The notes: generated by a model from the sequence alone, not told the origin. Numbered from the stretch's first letter, positions 34,100-43,110 are shown. The stretch: DNA of 64,000 nucleotides from G963662675 sp963662675 (GCA_963662675.2 CAXXHP010000001.1:496001-560000); one strand, 5' to 3'. Program-made: numbers and translations.

Positions 34100-34335
34100 A
34101 TAGAAATAGCTTTCGTTGTCCTTTTATTTATGATGGATTTTTTCGATTGTATGCCGATTCATTTAGTAATGAGTGTTTTGTAGCCTGAAAAAATGACTTT
34201 CAGAAAGACATTTTGACACTTATTATTATAAAAAAAGTAGCGCTTTTGGAGAAAAAGTGGAGCTGGTATGTCCTTTGATGTCTCTTTTTGGGATTACAAT
34301 AAATGATGTTTAACAAATGAATAGGAGGACAAATT

Positions 34336-34770
34336 ATGTTACCATTAATTAGAAACAACAAGAATCTTCCAAATTTATTTGATGATTTTTTTGGGAGAAA
34401 TGTATGGAATGATTTTTTTGAAAGAACAGGTTGGAATTCAAGTCCTAGTGTAAATGTTTATGAAAGTGAAAACAACTTTGAGATTGAAATTGCTGCTCCT
34501 GGTCTGGATAAGGAAGATTTTCATATTGATTTGAAGGACAGTGTGCTAACGGTTTCTTCAGAAAAAAAGGAAGAAAAAAAGGAAAAGGATGGGAATAAGG
34601 TTGTCTTTTGCGAATTTAATTATGCAACTTTTAGCCGTTCGTTTCAATTGCCGGATGGGATTGATGTTAATGAAATTAATGCCGCCCACAAAAATGGAGT
34701 GTTGACGATTACGCTTCCTAAACGTGAAGAATACAAATCACATGCACCGAGAATGATTGAAATTACTTAA
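34336..34770 (+). CDS. Hsp20/alpha-crystallin small heat-shock protein
   Basis: 144-aa ATP-independent holdase chaperone. The N-terminal stretch is rich in Asn, Phe and Trp (NLFDDFFGRNVWNDFF), and the alpha-crystallin domain follows (SVNVYESENNFEIEIAAPGL, then the A-x-x-x-n-G-v-L motif AHKNGVLTITLPK). The start is supported by an unusually clear Shine-Dalgarno sequence AGGAGG at 34323-34328, rare in this phylum. No CIRCE element is visible upstream. The 260 bp between the thi riboswitch and this gene hold only promoter DNA. Confidence 0.95.
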   Translation: MLPLIRNNKNLPNLFDDFFGRNVWNDFFERTGWNSSPSVNVYESENNFEIEIAAPGLDKEDFHIDLKDSVLTVSSEKKEEKKEKDGNKVVFCEFNYATFSRSFQLPDGIDVNEINAAHKNGVLTITLPKREEYKSHAPRMIEIT

Positions 34771-34783
34771 TTGGTCTAGTTTT

Positions 34784-34811
34784 AAGCCCCGTCATTGATG
34801 GGGCTTATTTT
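34784..34811 (+). terminator. Terminator of hsp20
   Basis: Stem AAGCCCC / GGGGCTT (34784-34790, 34800-34806) then TATTTTAT. It overlaps the stop codon of the convergent lipoprotein gene. Confidence 0.75.
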
Positions 34812-35470
34812 ATAATAAAGAAGTCAGATTCTGACACTTCAGCGTTTAAGTTTATAGATTCATTATTAGATCGAATTCCTATCAATCCATAAATGGTTTC
34901 ACCCGGCCACAATATTTTTGAGGCTATTTGAAAATCCATAAATTCTTGGGTAAGGCTGAGGTTGGCTTTCTTTCGTTCATTACGATATCCATTTGCAACT
35001 TTTCCTGACATGGATTGAAACGCCATATCATTCGTGTGATCATTAATCCCATACTCATCTTCATTGTTGAAAATTGCATCGTAAATAGCACTTTCAATTA
35101 TAAATGCGGGAAGAAATAAAACCAGAAATGGTGAATTTCGTTTTCGAACCTTTTGGGCTAACCATTTATTCTGAAGTATTTCGGCTTTTTCTCCATTTAA
35201 TATAAATGAAATTTGAGTTCCATGAATCGGCTTGTCAGAGGTGTTGATCAATTTCACGCCAAGCACGTGTATGTTATTGCGTTGAGCCCATCGTTCGCCA
35301 CGGTTATTATTCGTTTTTTCAAGGACATGATCGATAAAGCTGAAGTTTAATTTCGTGTCAAACTGCACTTGTGGATAAGACCAATCTTGAATTTTTGAAA
35401 TACTTTGTTGTTGAATTGCGCAGGAGGTAATAGAGAGAAATAGAAGAAGTAAGTATATGATTCTGATCAT
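34805..35470 (-). CDS. Lipoprotein of unknown function
   Basis: 221 aa from the ATG at 35470 (MIRIIYLLLLFLSITSCAIQQQ), a lipoprotein signal with Cys about residue 17; an ATG 12 bp upstream is possible. The mature part has beta-strand texture, with VHVLGVKLINTSDKPIHGTQISF resembling a small Ig-like or DUF-type fold. No family recognised. Convergent with hsp20. Confidence 0.65.
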   Translation of the reverse strand: MIRIIYLLLLFLSITSCAIQQQSISKIQDWSYPQVQFDTKLNFSFIDHVLEKTNNNRGERWAQRNNIHVLGVKLINTSDKPIHGTQISFILNGEKAEILQNKWLAQKVRKRNSPFLVLFLPAFIIESAIYDAIFNNEDEYGINDHTNDMAFQSMSGKVANGYRNERKKANLSLTQEFMDFQIASKILWPGETIYGLIGIRSNNESINLNAEVSESDFFIIK

Positions 35471-35537
35471 TGAGGTCGTCACTAATTGGGCTATAAATTT
35501 ACAGAATTAAAAGAATATGTTAAAATGAGACAAGCGA

Positions 35538-36509
35538 TTACAGCCATTTATTTTTCCAGAAAAATAAAAATTGAAATCCGACGATTACAAGGAGAATAAT
35601 TACAAAATACACAAATGCATTCGTGTTTTCGGCATGTGGAATTCCAGCTAGGTTTACGCCAAATAATCCGGTAAAAAAACTGAGTGGTAAAAACAAGGCT
35701 GTAATGATGGACAGTAAATACATTCGGCTGTTGATTTGCTCATTTTGTTTGTGGTTGAGTGTCTCCTGAATGACTGTAGCAAGTTCTCTGGAGGCTTCCA
35801 GCATTTCCAGGTAACGCATTAGATGGTCTCCAACCGTTTTAAGTCGGGATTGCTGCTTAGCGGTTATCCAGCTCGTTTTTTCCAATTGGAGCTTATTTAA
35901 GGCATCACGTTGAGGGATTAAGAATCGCTTTAGCTGTATGATTTGTCTTCGCAAGTTGTGCAAATCTTGTTTGTAGTCAGGATTATTATCGTTCTCCATT
36001 ACCTGCTCTTCTATTTCAATGGCTTTGTCCTCAATGTCTTCCATTACATTACTCATATTGACGATAAGGCGCTCGTTAAGTCGGATAATAAAATCACTGG
36101 TAGTTTTTGGTGCATTGCCTTGTTCTAGCTCATTTTTTAGGTCGATTATCGAATTTAGACTTTTTTTCTGGCAAGTTATTAGCAGGTTTTTTGTGGATAA
36201 TATCCGTATCGAAATCATATCTTCCGGTTTTTCACCTTTAATAAGGTTTACACCACGAACGACTAAAAGTAATTCTTCCTTGTTAATGTCCATGCGTGGG
36301 CGAGATTCTTCCTGAATTAGTGCATGCATGCTTTGTTCGCTGATGTCTAAAGATTGCAGTATCTGCTTCGTTTCAGGTGCTGTGAAATCAAGTTGCAACC
36401 AGATATAATCGGTCTCGTTTTTAATCTCGGGAAATGCTTTAGGGCTTATTTTTCCAACTGTTTTGTTGATTGAGCTGACGTAAAATCCGTTAATTAATGC
36501 TTGTTTCAT
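35538..36509 (-). CDS. CorA-family divalent cation transporter, ZntB-like
   Basis: 323 aa. A long soluble N-terminal domain with an alpha-rich stalk (IEDKAIEIEEQVMEND; DLHNLRRQIIQLKRFL) is followed by two C-terminal TM helices. The loop between them reads FGVNLAGIPH instead of the GMN of magnesium CorA. GVN with a following GIP is the form seen in zinc-transporting ZntB proteins, so zinc or another metal is more likely than magnesium. Monocistronic as far as can be seen. Confidence 0.85.
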   Translation of the reverse strand: MKQALINGFYVSSINKTVGKISPKAFPEIKNETDYIWLQLDFTAPETKQILQSLDISEQSMHALIQEESRPRMDINKEELLLVVRGVNLIKGEKPEDMISIRILSTKNLLITCQKKSLNSIIDLKNELEQGNAPKTTSDFIIRLNERLIVNMSNVMEDIEDKAIEIEEQVMENDNNPDYKQDLHNLRRQIIQLKRFLIPQRDALNKLQLEKTSWITAKQQSRLKTVGDHLMRYLEMLEASRELATVIQETLNHKQNEQINSRMYLLSIITALFLPLSFFTGLFGVNLAGIPHAENTNAFVYFVIILLVIVGFQFLFFWKNKWL

Positions 36510-36582
36510 TTTCGGAAAAGAATTTCAACCAAGTTACGAATGGGTAAACGAATCTCAAAATGCTTAGAAAGAAATCAATTCA

Positions 36583-37608
36583 CTAATTGATCTCGCGAAA
36601 GGCTTTTTTCCCTTCAATATAAAATTTCCAAATTATGCTTTTGTAGTGTATCTCATCATGCCACTTTTGAGAAGAAATACTCTTAAGCTGAGTTCGCTTC
36701 TTCCTTAATTGTGGTAATGATTTGTAAAAAGAAAAGTGCGCTTTTATTACGCTCATAAAGCCTCCTGCACTTCCTTCTGCAAGCAGTTTGAAGGCTGCAG
36801 TTGCATCGAGTAACATGCGCACAATCATAACTTTGTAGAATTTCTTTCTGGGGAGATTTTTATAAAGTAACCAAAGGCTGTTTCTGAAATTTAAATAAAG
36901 TTTTTTTGGATTGTCATAGGATAAAGATGCTCCTCCTAAATGAAAAACTTTACTGAATGGTGTGTATTGAATTTTGTACCCCATACTTTTTAGTCGCCAG
37001 CAAAGATCGATTTCTTCCATATGTGCCCAAAAGTCAGAATCGAAACAGCCTGCTTTATGAAAAAGGTCTGCTCTGATTGCCATACATGCACCGCTGGCCC
37101 AAAAAATATTGGCAATCTGGTCATATTGGCCTTCGTCTTTTTCAATGACATTCAAAATGCGCCCACGACAAAACGGAAACCCTAATTTATCAATGAAGCC
37201 TCCTGCTGCGCCTGCATATTCAAACTCATTTTTATTGTGCCAACTTAATATTTTGGGTTGAACAGCTGCTATGGTTTCGTCTTCTTCCATGAGCTCAATA
37301 AGCGGATTTATCCATCCGGGGCTTACTTCAACATCTGAATTAAGAAGAATGTAATAATGGGCATTTATTTGTTTGAGGGCTTCATTGTATCCACGTGCAA
37401 AGCCGTAGTTTTTATTTAGTTGAAGGATGGTGACCTTTGGGAAGTCTTTTTTTAGCAGATGTATGGATTTATCAGTAGATCCATTATCTGCAACAAAAAT
37501 TTCAACATTATCTGACTGGCTATTTTCAATGACTGAGGGTAAAAATTGCGAAAGAAGTTTCTCCCCGTTCCAGTTTAGTATGACAATGGCAGTTTTCAGT
37601 GAATTCAT
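36583..37608 (-). CDS. Family 2 glycosyltransferase
   Basis: 341 aa, GT-A fold. The N terminus (TAIVILNWNGEKLLSQFLPS), DNGSTD at about 43-48, GFARGYNEAL, LLNSDVEV (DXD equivalent) and the acceptor-side EEIDLCWRLKSMGY fit rhamnosyltransferase-like GT2 enzymes. Probably adds a sugar during envelope polysaccharide synthesis; donor unknown. It starts 14 bp after the gene upstream. Confidence 0.88.
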   Translation of the reverse strand: MNSLKTAIVILNWNGEKLLSQFLPSVIENSQSDNVEIFVADNGSTDKSIHLLKKDFPKVTILQLNKNYGFARGYNEALKQINAHYYILLNSDVEVSPGWINPLIELMEEDETIAAVQPKILSWHNKNEFEYAGAAGGFIDKLGFPFCRGRILNVIEKDEGQYDQIANIFWASGACMAIRADLFHKAGCFDSDFWAHMEEIDLCWRLKSMGYKIQYTPFSKVFHLGGASLSYDNPKKLYLNFRNSLWLLYKNLPRKKFYKVMIVRMLLDATAAFKLLAEGSAGGFMSVIKAHFSFYKSLPQLRKKRTQLKSISSQKWHDEIHYKSIIWKFYIEGKKAFREIN

Positions 37609-37622
37609 TCAGACAAATATAA

Positions 37623-38093
37623 TCAGGAAATCATAATTCTGGAAAGAATATGAATGAGGTTTTCTTTATTTAGTGAATTTAAATTTTTGTTGATCAATTC
37701 TGTTCTTTTATCAGGGTCATTCTCGATAATTTGTTTTAACTCTTTGATTTGTTTGCCCGTAAGTTCATCTTCCAAAATATCCCAAACGGTGTTTGTCTTT
37801 GATTTACCATTTGGAAGCCCCAATGTCTCCAGCTCAAGAATGGACGCTTCCAATATCTCGTGTGCCTGCATTTTTACCGGGTCATCTGTTTTTTCATTGC
37901 CCGTAGCATCGCGTAAATTCCAGCTAGAGTAATCATATTTCAACTCTGAAATCATTTTAACGATGGTGTGATCTGCACCAAAAATACGGGAGAGGAAAAG
38001 CAAGGTTTGTTTTTTCCACGCGTCTAGATCAAAGCTTTTATCAGCAAGTTTTTCAATTTGTTTTTTGAGAAGAATTATTTCTTTTTCGGCCAT
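37623..38093 (-). CDS. Conserved-looking hypothetical protein
   Basis: 156 aa, mostly helical and charged, no signal peptide. It contains LDAWKKQTLLFLSRIFG and ELTGKQIKELKQIIEND. No family recognised. It is packed between suhB and the GT2 gene (14 bp), so it may share their transcript. It reads as a real gene because the frame is intact, tightly spaced and cytoplasmic in character. Confidence 0.6.
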   Translation of the reverse strand: MAEKEIILLKKQIEKLADKSFDLDAWKKQTLLFLSRIFGADHTIVKMISELKYDYSSWNLRDATGNEKTDDPVKMQAHEILEASILELETLGLPNGKSKTNTVWDILEDELTGKQIKELKQIIENDPDKRTELINKNLNSLNKENLIHILSRIMIS

Positions 38094-38156
38094 GGTGCTT
38101 GTTTTTGTGCAAGTTAGCGGATTGAAGCCCCTTGAGCAATAGCTGTGTTGAAAAAA

Positions 38157-38948
38157 TTATCCGAGAAATTCATTCACCTTTTCATAAAATGAAGCAAAAT
38201 AGCTTGGATTGGCAGCAATTATTTCTTTTCCAAATAAAAAGTTTTCTCCTCCTTTAAAGTCACAAACCTTACCGCCTGCTTCTTTAACAAGTAGAACTCC
38301 TGCTGCAACATCCCAGGCGTGGAGTGCATGTTCAAAAAAGCCATCGAAGCGTCCGCAGGCTACATAGGCTAAATCAACAGCAGCCGATCCCATTCGGCGC
38401 ATCCCACGTGTCTCTATCATGAAAAACTCAAGCAACTTAAGGTACTTATCTAGCATGTCAAAATTGTAATAGGGGAAGCCTGTTGCCAACAAGACATCTT
38501 CGTGCTTCGCTGACTTTGAAATTGAGATGGGCTTGCCATTTAGCCAGGCACCACCACCGTCCCAGGCAGAAAAAAGTTCATCTTGTCCTACTTCGTAGAC
38601 CACACCAATAATTGGTCGATTGTTTTCTACCAGACAAAGAGAAACTGAATGAGGGAAAATGCCATGTATAAAATTCGTGGTTCCATCCAGCGGATCAATA
38701 ATCCATTTTAGGGTTTCCCCTTTTTCTCCGGCTGTGCCTTCCTCTGTAATATACCCGGCTTCGGGGAGTAATTGGCGGAGATCCTCAACGATCATTGCTT
38801 CTGCTTTTTTGTCGACATAAGTAACCAGACTGGCTTTCCCTTTTAGCTCAATATCTCCAGTTGTTATTTTTGATCGTTCTTCACGAATAAATTGACCGGC
38901 TTTTTTTGCGGTTATTCCTACTTGCTGGCAAATATGTTGTAAGTCCAT
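38157..38948 (-). CDS. suhB: Inositol-monophosphatase-family phosphatase
   Basis: 263 aa. The Mg-binding signature WIIDPLDGTTNFIHG (near 85-99), the EEGTAGE metal site before it and the C-terminal WDVAAGVLLVKEAGG (near 220) are complete. It could dephosphorylate inositol-1-phosphate or a related metabolite such as NADP or PAP; SuhB is also a ribosome-assembly factor in E. coli. It begins 16 bp after mtaB. Confidence 0.92.
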   Translation of the reverse strand: MDLQHICQQVGITAKKAGQFIREERSKITTGDIELKGKASLVTYVDKKAEAMIVEDLRQLLPEAGYITEEGTAGEKGETLKWIIDPLDGTTNFIHGIFPHSVSLCLVENNRPIIGVVYEVGQDELFSAWDGGGAWLNGKPISISKSAKHEDVLLATGFPYYNFDMLDKYLKLLEFFMIETRGMRRMGSAAVDLAYVACGRFDGFFEHALHAWDVAAGVLLVKEAGGKVCDFKGGENFLFGKEIIAANPSYFASFYEKVNEFLG

Positions 38949-38964
38949 TTTTTTTGAATTTTAT

Positions 38965-40266
38965 TTATAGCAGAATTACTTCAAAATTTTCGTCATTATT
39001 AATTTCTGAAAGTTTCACTTGTGAAATCTGATTAACCAGATTCGGGTTGTATTCGGTTTCAACCCGAATATAGTTTTCTGTGAATCCCTTTAGTCGTTTT
39101 TCATGTGACTCATTTTCCCAAAGTACGGAGGTTTCTATTCCTGTATTTTGTTCGTAGAAGTATCTCAATTTCTTCTCCGATAGTGTTATTAACTGATGAG
39201 TACGGCGTTTGCGTTCATCCACAGAAACAACAGGCGTTAATTCTAACGCTTTGGTGCCGGGACGCTCAGAGTATGGAAAGGCATGTAACTGAGAGATGTC
39301 GAGATCCTTTACGAAGTTGTAGCTGTCGAGAAATAATTCTTCCGTTTCTCCATTGGTTCCGGCAATAATGTCAACGCCAATGAAAGCATGAGGCATCGTT
39401 GACTTAATTTTTTGGATACGTTCGGCAAATAACTCACGATTGTATTTGCGTTGCATAAGCTTTAATACATCGTTTGAACCCGATTGTAGTGGCAAATGAA
39501 AGTGAGGAGCGATACGTTTTGCTGTTGATACAAATTCGATAATTTCATCCGTTAGTAAGTTTGGCTCAACTGACGAAATACGGATGCGCTCAAGGCCTTC
39601 CACTTCATCCAATCCTCGAAGCAATTCAACAAATTTTTCGTTTGTGCTCTTTCCAAAATCGCCAATATTCACCCCGGTTAAAATAATCTCTTTGATGCCT
39701 TGGTTGACCGTTTCTTTTGCTTTCTCAACGGTATTTATGATGGTGTCGTTTCTACTGCGCCCTCTCGCAAATGGGATGGTGCAATAGGTGCAAAAGTAGT
39801 CGCAGCCATCTTGTACTTTCAGAAAGCTGCGGGTGCGGTCGCCCCAAGAAGCAGCATGAAAAAAGTCTTTGTTTTTTTGCTGTGATTGAAGGAGAACAAA
39901 TGGTTCTTCGCGTTTTTGAAGACCATCCATAAAATCAGTCATGCGGAATTTGGCGTTGGTTCCTAATATGAAATCAACCCCTTTTATTTCCTGAATGATA
40001 TCGGGTTGTAGCTGGGCGTAGCAACCAGTAACTACGACTATAGCTTTCGGATTGCGACGTATGGCCTGCCGAATAATATTGCGGCTTTTCTTGTCGCTCT
40101 CTGCAGTTACCGAACAGGAGTTTATCACATACACATCGGCTTGTTCCTTAAAATCGACACGATTAAATCCCATTACTTCAAAATGGCGTGCAATGGTTGA
40201 TGTTTCAGAAAAATTGAGCTTGCAGCCCAGTGTGAAAAATGCTGCTTTTTTGCCTTTGTAATCCAT
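38965..40266 (-). CDS. mtaB: tRNA t6A37 methylthiotransferase MtaB
   Basis: 433 aa, three domains. N-terminal UPF0004 domain with cluster cysteines in TLGCKLN, NSCSVT and VTGCYAQ; radical SAM domain with CDYFCTYC (CX3CX2C) followed by TIPFARGRSR; C-terminal TRAM domain. It thiomethylates t6A37 in tRNAs reading ANN codons. The FARGRSRN motif separates MtaB from MiaB and RimO. First gene before suhB. Confidence 0.95.
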   Translation of the reverse strand: MDYKGKKAAFFTLGCKLNFSETSTIARHFEVMGFNRVDFKEQADVYVINSCSVTAESDKKSRNIIRQAIRRNPKAIVVVTGCYAQLQPDIIQEIKGVDFILGTNAKFRMTDFMDGLQKREEPFVLLQSQQKNKDFFHAASWGDRTRSFLKVQDGCDYFCTYCTIPFARGRSRNDTIINTVEKAKETVNQGIKEIILTGVNIGDFGKSTNEKFVELLRGLDEVEGLERIRISSVEPNLLTDEIIEFVSTAKRIAPHFHLPLQSGSNDVLKLMQRKYNRELFAERIQKIKSTMPHAFIGVDIIAGTNGETEELFLDSYNFVKDLDISQLHAFPYSERPGTKALELTPVVSVDERKRRTHQLITLSEKKLRYFYEQNTGIETSVLWENESHEKRLKGFTENYIRVETEYNPNLVNQISQVKLSEINNDENFEVILL

Positions 40267-40291
40267 CCTGTTTCCCTCTTTTTAAGCATTG

Positions 40292-40299
40292 CAAAAGTA
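40292..40299 (-). promoter_or_regulatory. -7 box of the mtaB promoter
   Basis: Minus strand TACTTTTG, an exact TAnnTTTG, 26 bp before the ATG; no evident -33 box. Confidence 0.4.
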
Positions 40300-40385
40300 A
40301 GAAATATAATGTAGATGTTGCGTGTTTAGGATGGAGGTTAAATGTGATGGAGCTGAAGGCGACTTTCTTTCAAATAATTTAAACC

Positions 40386-40422
40386 GTAAGCGTGGATAAC
40401 TTATAAGTCTATCCACGCTTAC
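40386..40422. repeat. Perfect 13-bp inverted repeat between hisIE and mtaB
   Basis: GTAAGCGTGGATA (40386-40398) and its exact complement (40410-40422), loop of 11 nt. It follows the hisIE stop by 26 bp on the minus strand but lacks an immediate T-run there; a T-run exists on the plus side at 40437. It may be an operon-end hairpin that protects or terminates the his transcript. Confidence 0.6.
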
Positions 40423-40447
40423 AGTATTCTAAATCCTTTTTTTTAGA

Positions 40448-41050
40448 TTACTTATGGCGTTTCATTAGTTCTTTTGCCAAGTCTTCAATGCGATACCCTT
40501 TGTGAGTTAACAGCACAATGAGGTGGTATAAAAGGTCAGCTCCTTCATAAATAAAATTTTCATCGTCATTTGCCATAGCACCAATAATGGTTTCTACAGC
40601 TTCTTCTCCTACTTTCTGCGTAATGGTGCGTGTTCCTTTTGTAAATAGGGAAGTGGTGTACGAACCTTCAGGCATTTCTTGTTTACGCTTGTCAATAAAG
40701 TCTTGCAAGTGTTTAATGAATTCGAGAGGGTTTTCTTCGTTGGTTTCGTTCCAGCAAGTGTCGCTTCCTGTGTGGCAAACTGGCCCAACCGGATTTACCT
40801 TAATTAGCAGGGTGTCGTTATCGCAATCAGATGCCATGGAAACCACGTTTAAGAAGTTGCCACTTTCTTCACCTTTTGTCCATAACCGGTTTTTAGTTCG
40901 GCTGTAAAAAGTCACTTGTCCAAGCTCTTCTGTTTTTGCCAGAGCTTCTTCATTCATAAACCCAAGCATTAAAACTTTGTTGGTTTTTTCATCCTGAATG
41001 ATGGCCGGCACAAGGCCGTTTTGTTTGTTGAAATCTAATTTTTTATCCAT
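40448..41050 (-). CDS. hisIE: Bifunctional PRA-CH/PRA-PP pyrophosphatase
   Basis: 200 aa from the ATG at 41050 (MDKKLDFNKQNGLVPAII); the frame extends 11 codons further. HisI part: KVLMLGFMNEEAL, TFYSRTKNRLWTKGE and the zinc site SDCDNDTLL with CHTG.DTCW; HisE part: YTTSLFTKGTRTITQKVGEE and helices to the end. It performs steps 2 and 3 of histidine synthesis. Last gene of the operon. Confidence 0.95.
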   Translation of the reverse strand: MDKKLDFNKQNGLVPAIIQDEKTNKVLMLGFMNEEALAKTEELGQVTFYSRTKNRLWTKGEESGNFLNVVSMASDCDNDTLLIKVNPVGPVCHTGSDTCWNETNEENPLEFIKHLQDFIDKRKQEMPEGSYTTSLFTKGTRTITQKVGEEAVETIIGAMANDDENFIYEGADLLYHLIVLLTHKGYRIEDLAKELMKRHK

Positions 41051-41108
41051 GCTATCTCGTTTTAACCCCTCCATCCCAATCACTCGGGGAGGAATTGGAG
41101 CTTTTTAT

Positions 41109-41861
41109 TTAACGTATTGGTATATTCTTGGTTCTTAAATAATCCTTTAAATCTGGAATGGCAATTTCTTTGTAGTGAAAAATGCTGGCTGCCAGACCTG
41201 CATCGGCTTTACCTTCAGTAAACACATCTACGAAATGCTCCATGTTTCCGGCACCACCAGAGGCAATGATTGGGATTTTTAGCATGTCGGCCATTTTAGC
41301 CAGTTCCTTGTTGGCAAAGCCAGCTTTTGTGCCATCATGATCCATTGAGGTAAATAAAATTTCACCTGCGCCACGTTCTTCTGCTTCTTTTGCCCAACTG
41401 AATAGTTCCTTGTCGGTTGGAATACGTCCACCATTTACGGTAACTGTCCAACGGCCATCGTAGTTTTTTGCATCAATGGCTACCACAACAAACTGGGTTC
41501 CAAAGTTCAGTGCCAAGTCGTTTATTAGTTGAGGGTTGCGCACAGCTGATGAGTTGATACTTATTTTGTCTGCTCCGGCACTGAGCAATGCTTCGGCATC
41601 TTTTATTTCGCTAATTCCACCACCAACTGTAAACGGAATGTTTATTTCGCGGGCTATGCGTTTAACTAACTCTACAAAGGTTTTGCGGCCTTCGTGTGTT
41701 GCTGTAATATCAAGGAATACCAGTTCGTCGGCTCCTTGCTCGGCATACAGTGCGCCCAATTCAACGGGGTCGCCCACGCTTTTTATATTGACAAAGTTGA
41801 TGCCCTTCACGGTCTGACCGTCTTTAATATCCAGGCATGGTATAATTCGTTTTGCTAACAT
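41109..41861 (-). CDS. hisF: Imidazole glycerol phosphate synthase, cyclase subunit
   Basis: 250-aa (beta-alpha)8 barrel. Catalytic Asp residues D11 (RIIPCLDIKDGQ) and about D131 (VVVAIDAKN) are present, as are the phosphate-binding VGGGI and ASGGAG loops. Works with HisH, which feeds ammonia through the barrel. Second to last gene of the operon. Confidence 0.97.
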   Translation of the reverse strand: MLAKRIIPCLDIKDGQTVKGINFVNIKSVGDPVELGALYAEQGADELVFLDITATHEGRKTFVELVKRIAREINIPFTVGGGISEIKDAEALLSAGADKISINSSAVRNPQLINDLALNFGTQFVVVAIDAKNYDGRWTVTVNGGRIPTDKELFSWAKEAEERGAGEILFTSMDHDGTKAGFANKELAKMADMLKIPIIASGGAGNMEHFVDVFTEGKADAGLAASIFHYKEIAIPDLKDYLRTKNIPIR

Positions 41862-41920
41862 TCTTTTTTGTTTAACTGGTAGAAGGAGGCAAGAATGATT
41901 CCTATTTCCTTCTAATTTCC

Positions 41921-42646
41921 TTACTGTAGAATAAACTTACTAATTTCATCTAGGCTAATCCTATTCTCGTAAATAGCCTTTCCTGTAATTACTCCAGGAA
42001 TACCCATTTCATCCAACTCATAGATGTCTTGCATGGTGGCAATTCCTCCACTGGCTATAAGTCCCAATTCTGGAAATCTATCCATAATTTCTTTGTAAAG
42101 CTCAATACTTGGCCCTGTGAGCATTCCGTCGCGGGCAATGTCAGTTGAAATTACCTGATTGATGCCTTTACTGGTGTAGCTTTCTATGAATTCAAGAATG
42201 GGAAGTTCTGATACTTCCTGCCAGCCGCTTACGGCAATCATTTTGTCTTTAGCATCGGCTCCTAAAATGATTTTTCCGGCGCCATATTTTTCAATCCAGC
42301 TTAAAAATGTTTCCTGGTCTTTCACGGCAATGCTGCCTCCGGTAACCATTTGCGCGCCACAATCAAAAGCAATGCGCAAGTCATCGTCGCTTTTTAGCCC
42401 ACCTCCAAAGTCAATCACAAGGTTGGTTTTGTTTGCAATTGTTTCAAGAACTTTATAATTGACAATATGCTTGGCTTTTGCTCCGTCAAGGTCTACCAGA
42501 TGCAAACGGGTAATTCCTGCATCTTCAAACATTTTTGCAACTTCAAGTGGGTTCTCGTTGTAAACCGTTTTTTGGTTGTAATCGCCTTGTGACAAACGAA
42601 CACACTTGGCGTCTATTAAATCGATGGCTGGAATTATGGTGATCAT
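41921..42646 (-). CDS. hisA: ProFAR isomerase
   Basis: 241-aa (beta-alpha)8 barrel. D8 in IIPAIDLIDAKCVRLSQGDY (20 residues) and the second catalytic Asp in VISTDIARDGMLTG (near 170) are conserved. It isomerises ProFAR to PRFAR. It starts only 10 bp after the left inverted repeat of the inserted four-helix-bundle element. Confidence 0.97.
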   Translation of the reverse strand: MITIIPAIDLIDAKCVRLSQGDYNQKTVYNENPLEVAKMFEDAGITRLHLVDLDGAKAKHIVNYKVLETIANKTNLVIDFGGGLKSDDDLRIAFDCGAQMVTGGSIAVKDQETFLSWIEKYGAGKIILGADAKDKMIAVSGWQEVSELPILEFIESYTSKGINQVISTDIARDGMLTGPSIELYKEIMDRFPELGLIASGGIATMQDIYELDEMGIPGVITGKAIYENRISLDEISKFILQ

Positions 42647-42655
42647 TTTATTTCA

Positions 42656-42673
42656 GATTATAGATTAACGATT
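42656..42673 (+). repeat. Left arm of 18-bp perfect inverted repeat
   Basis: GATTATAGATTAACGATT; its exact reverse complement is at 43093-43110. The arm overlaps the last codons of the shifted frame of the four-helix-bundle gene. Confidence 0.85.
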
Positions 42674-43038
42674 GGTAATTTTAGATTGATTATTCCTAGA
42701 GGTTTCGACACTCTTTACGAAAATGGATATCAGTTCATTACATTCTATCAATAACGAGTCAAGAAGTAATTGATTATATGCAATTTAGCTCGATCTGTTA
42801 TTTTTAATGCGATGTGCGTTTCGCGTAATTCTTTCAGAATGATTTTGAGTTTATGCACGAAATCTTTCCCGGATTCGGCACTTTGAGCTTCTCCATAGTT
42901 AAGTGCCGGAGATGTACCTGAACGAACCATCTGTCCAATCATATTTTTACCGGCCATTGATGGAGTAATTTTATCAGTGAATAAGATAATATTAACCGCA
43001 AAATTGATTAGCCTTTCTTCTAATTCTTTTGGAGTCAT
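42665..43038 (-). pseudogene. Four-helix-bundle (S23/23S-IVP-like) protein, frameshifted
   Basis: From the ATG at 43038 the frame gives 96 aa: LEERLINFAVNIILFTDKI, SMAGKNMIGQMVRSGTSPALNYGEAQSAES, DFVHKLKIILKELRETHIALKI (quoted in parts), the family's conserved helices. It then ends abnormally in HIINYFLTRY. A different frame right after RAKL reads AYNQLLLDSLLIECNELISIFVKSVE and stops at 42665, which is the expected fourth helix. Joined, they give about 124 aa, the normal family size. A one-base shift near 42785 (real or sequencing error) explains it. Function of the family is unclear. Confidence 0.8.
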
Positions 43039-43092
43039 AGCTTTTTTATCAAAAATGTATTAAACATAGGAGTCCTTTTTTTGTCCTTCTGA

Positions 43093-43110
43093 AATCGTTA
43101 ATCTATAATC
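43093..43110 (-). repeat. Right arm of 18-bp perfect inverted repeat
   Basis: Reverse complement of 42656-42673. On the minus strand it follows GATTTAAGATCAAT, whose TAA is the hisH stop codon, so the heptad series begins inside the end of hisH. Confidence 0.85.

Larger units (their letters stand above)
42656..43110. mobile_element. Candidate insertion carrying a four-helix-bundle gene
   Basis: A 455-bp segment filling the space between the hisH stop and the hisA start. Its ends are an 18-bp perfect inverted repeat (42656-42673 and 43093-43110). Outward of the right arm and read on the minus strand, units of seven (GATTTAA, GATCAAT, GATTATA, GATTAAC, GATT) continue into the hisH stop codon; the left end also carries GATT units. 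Inside is a frameshifted S23/23S-IVP-like gene. Genes of that family were first found in intervening sequences with terminal stems inside 23S rRNA genes. Insertion here is inferred, with no target duplication recognised. Confidence 0.5.

Noticed and set aside
34081..34335. Heat-shock operator (CIRCE) upstream of hsp20
   Set aside because: No TTAGCACTC-N9-GAGTGCTAA or near match present.
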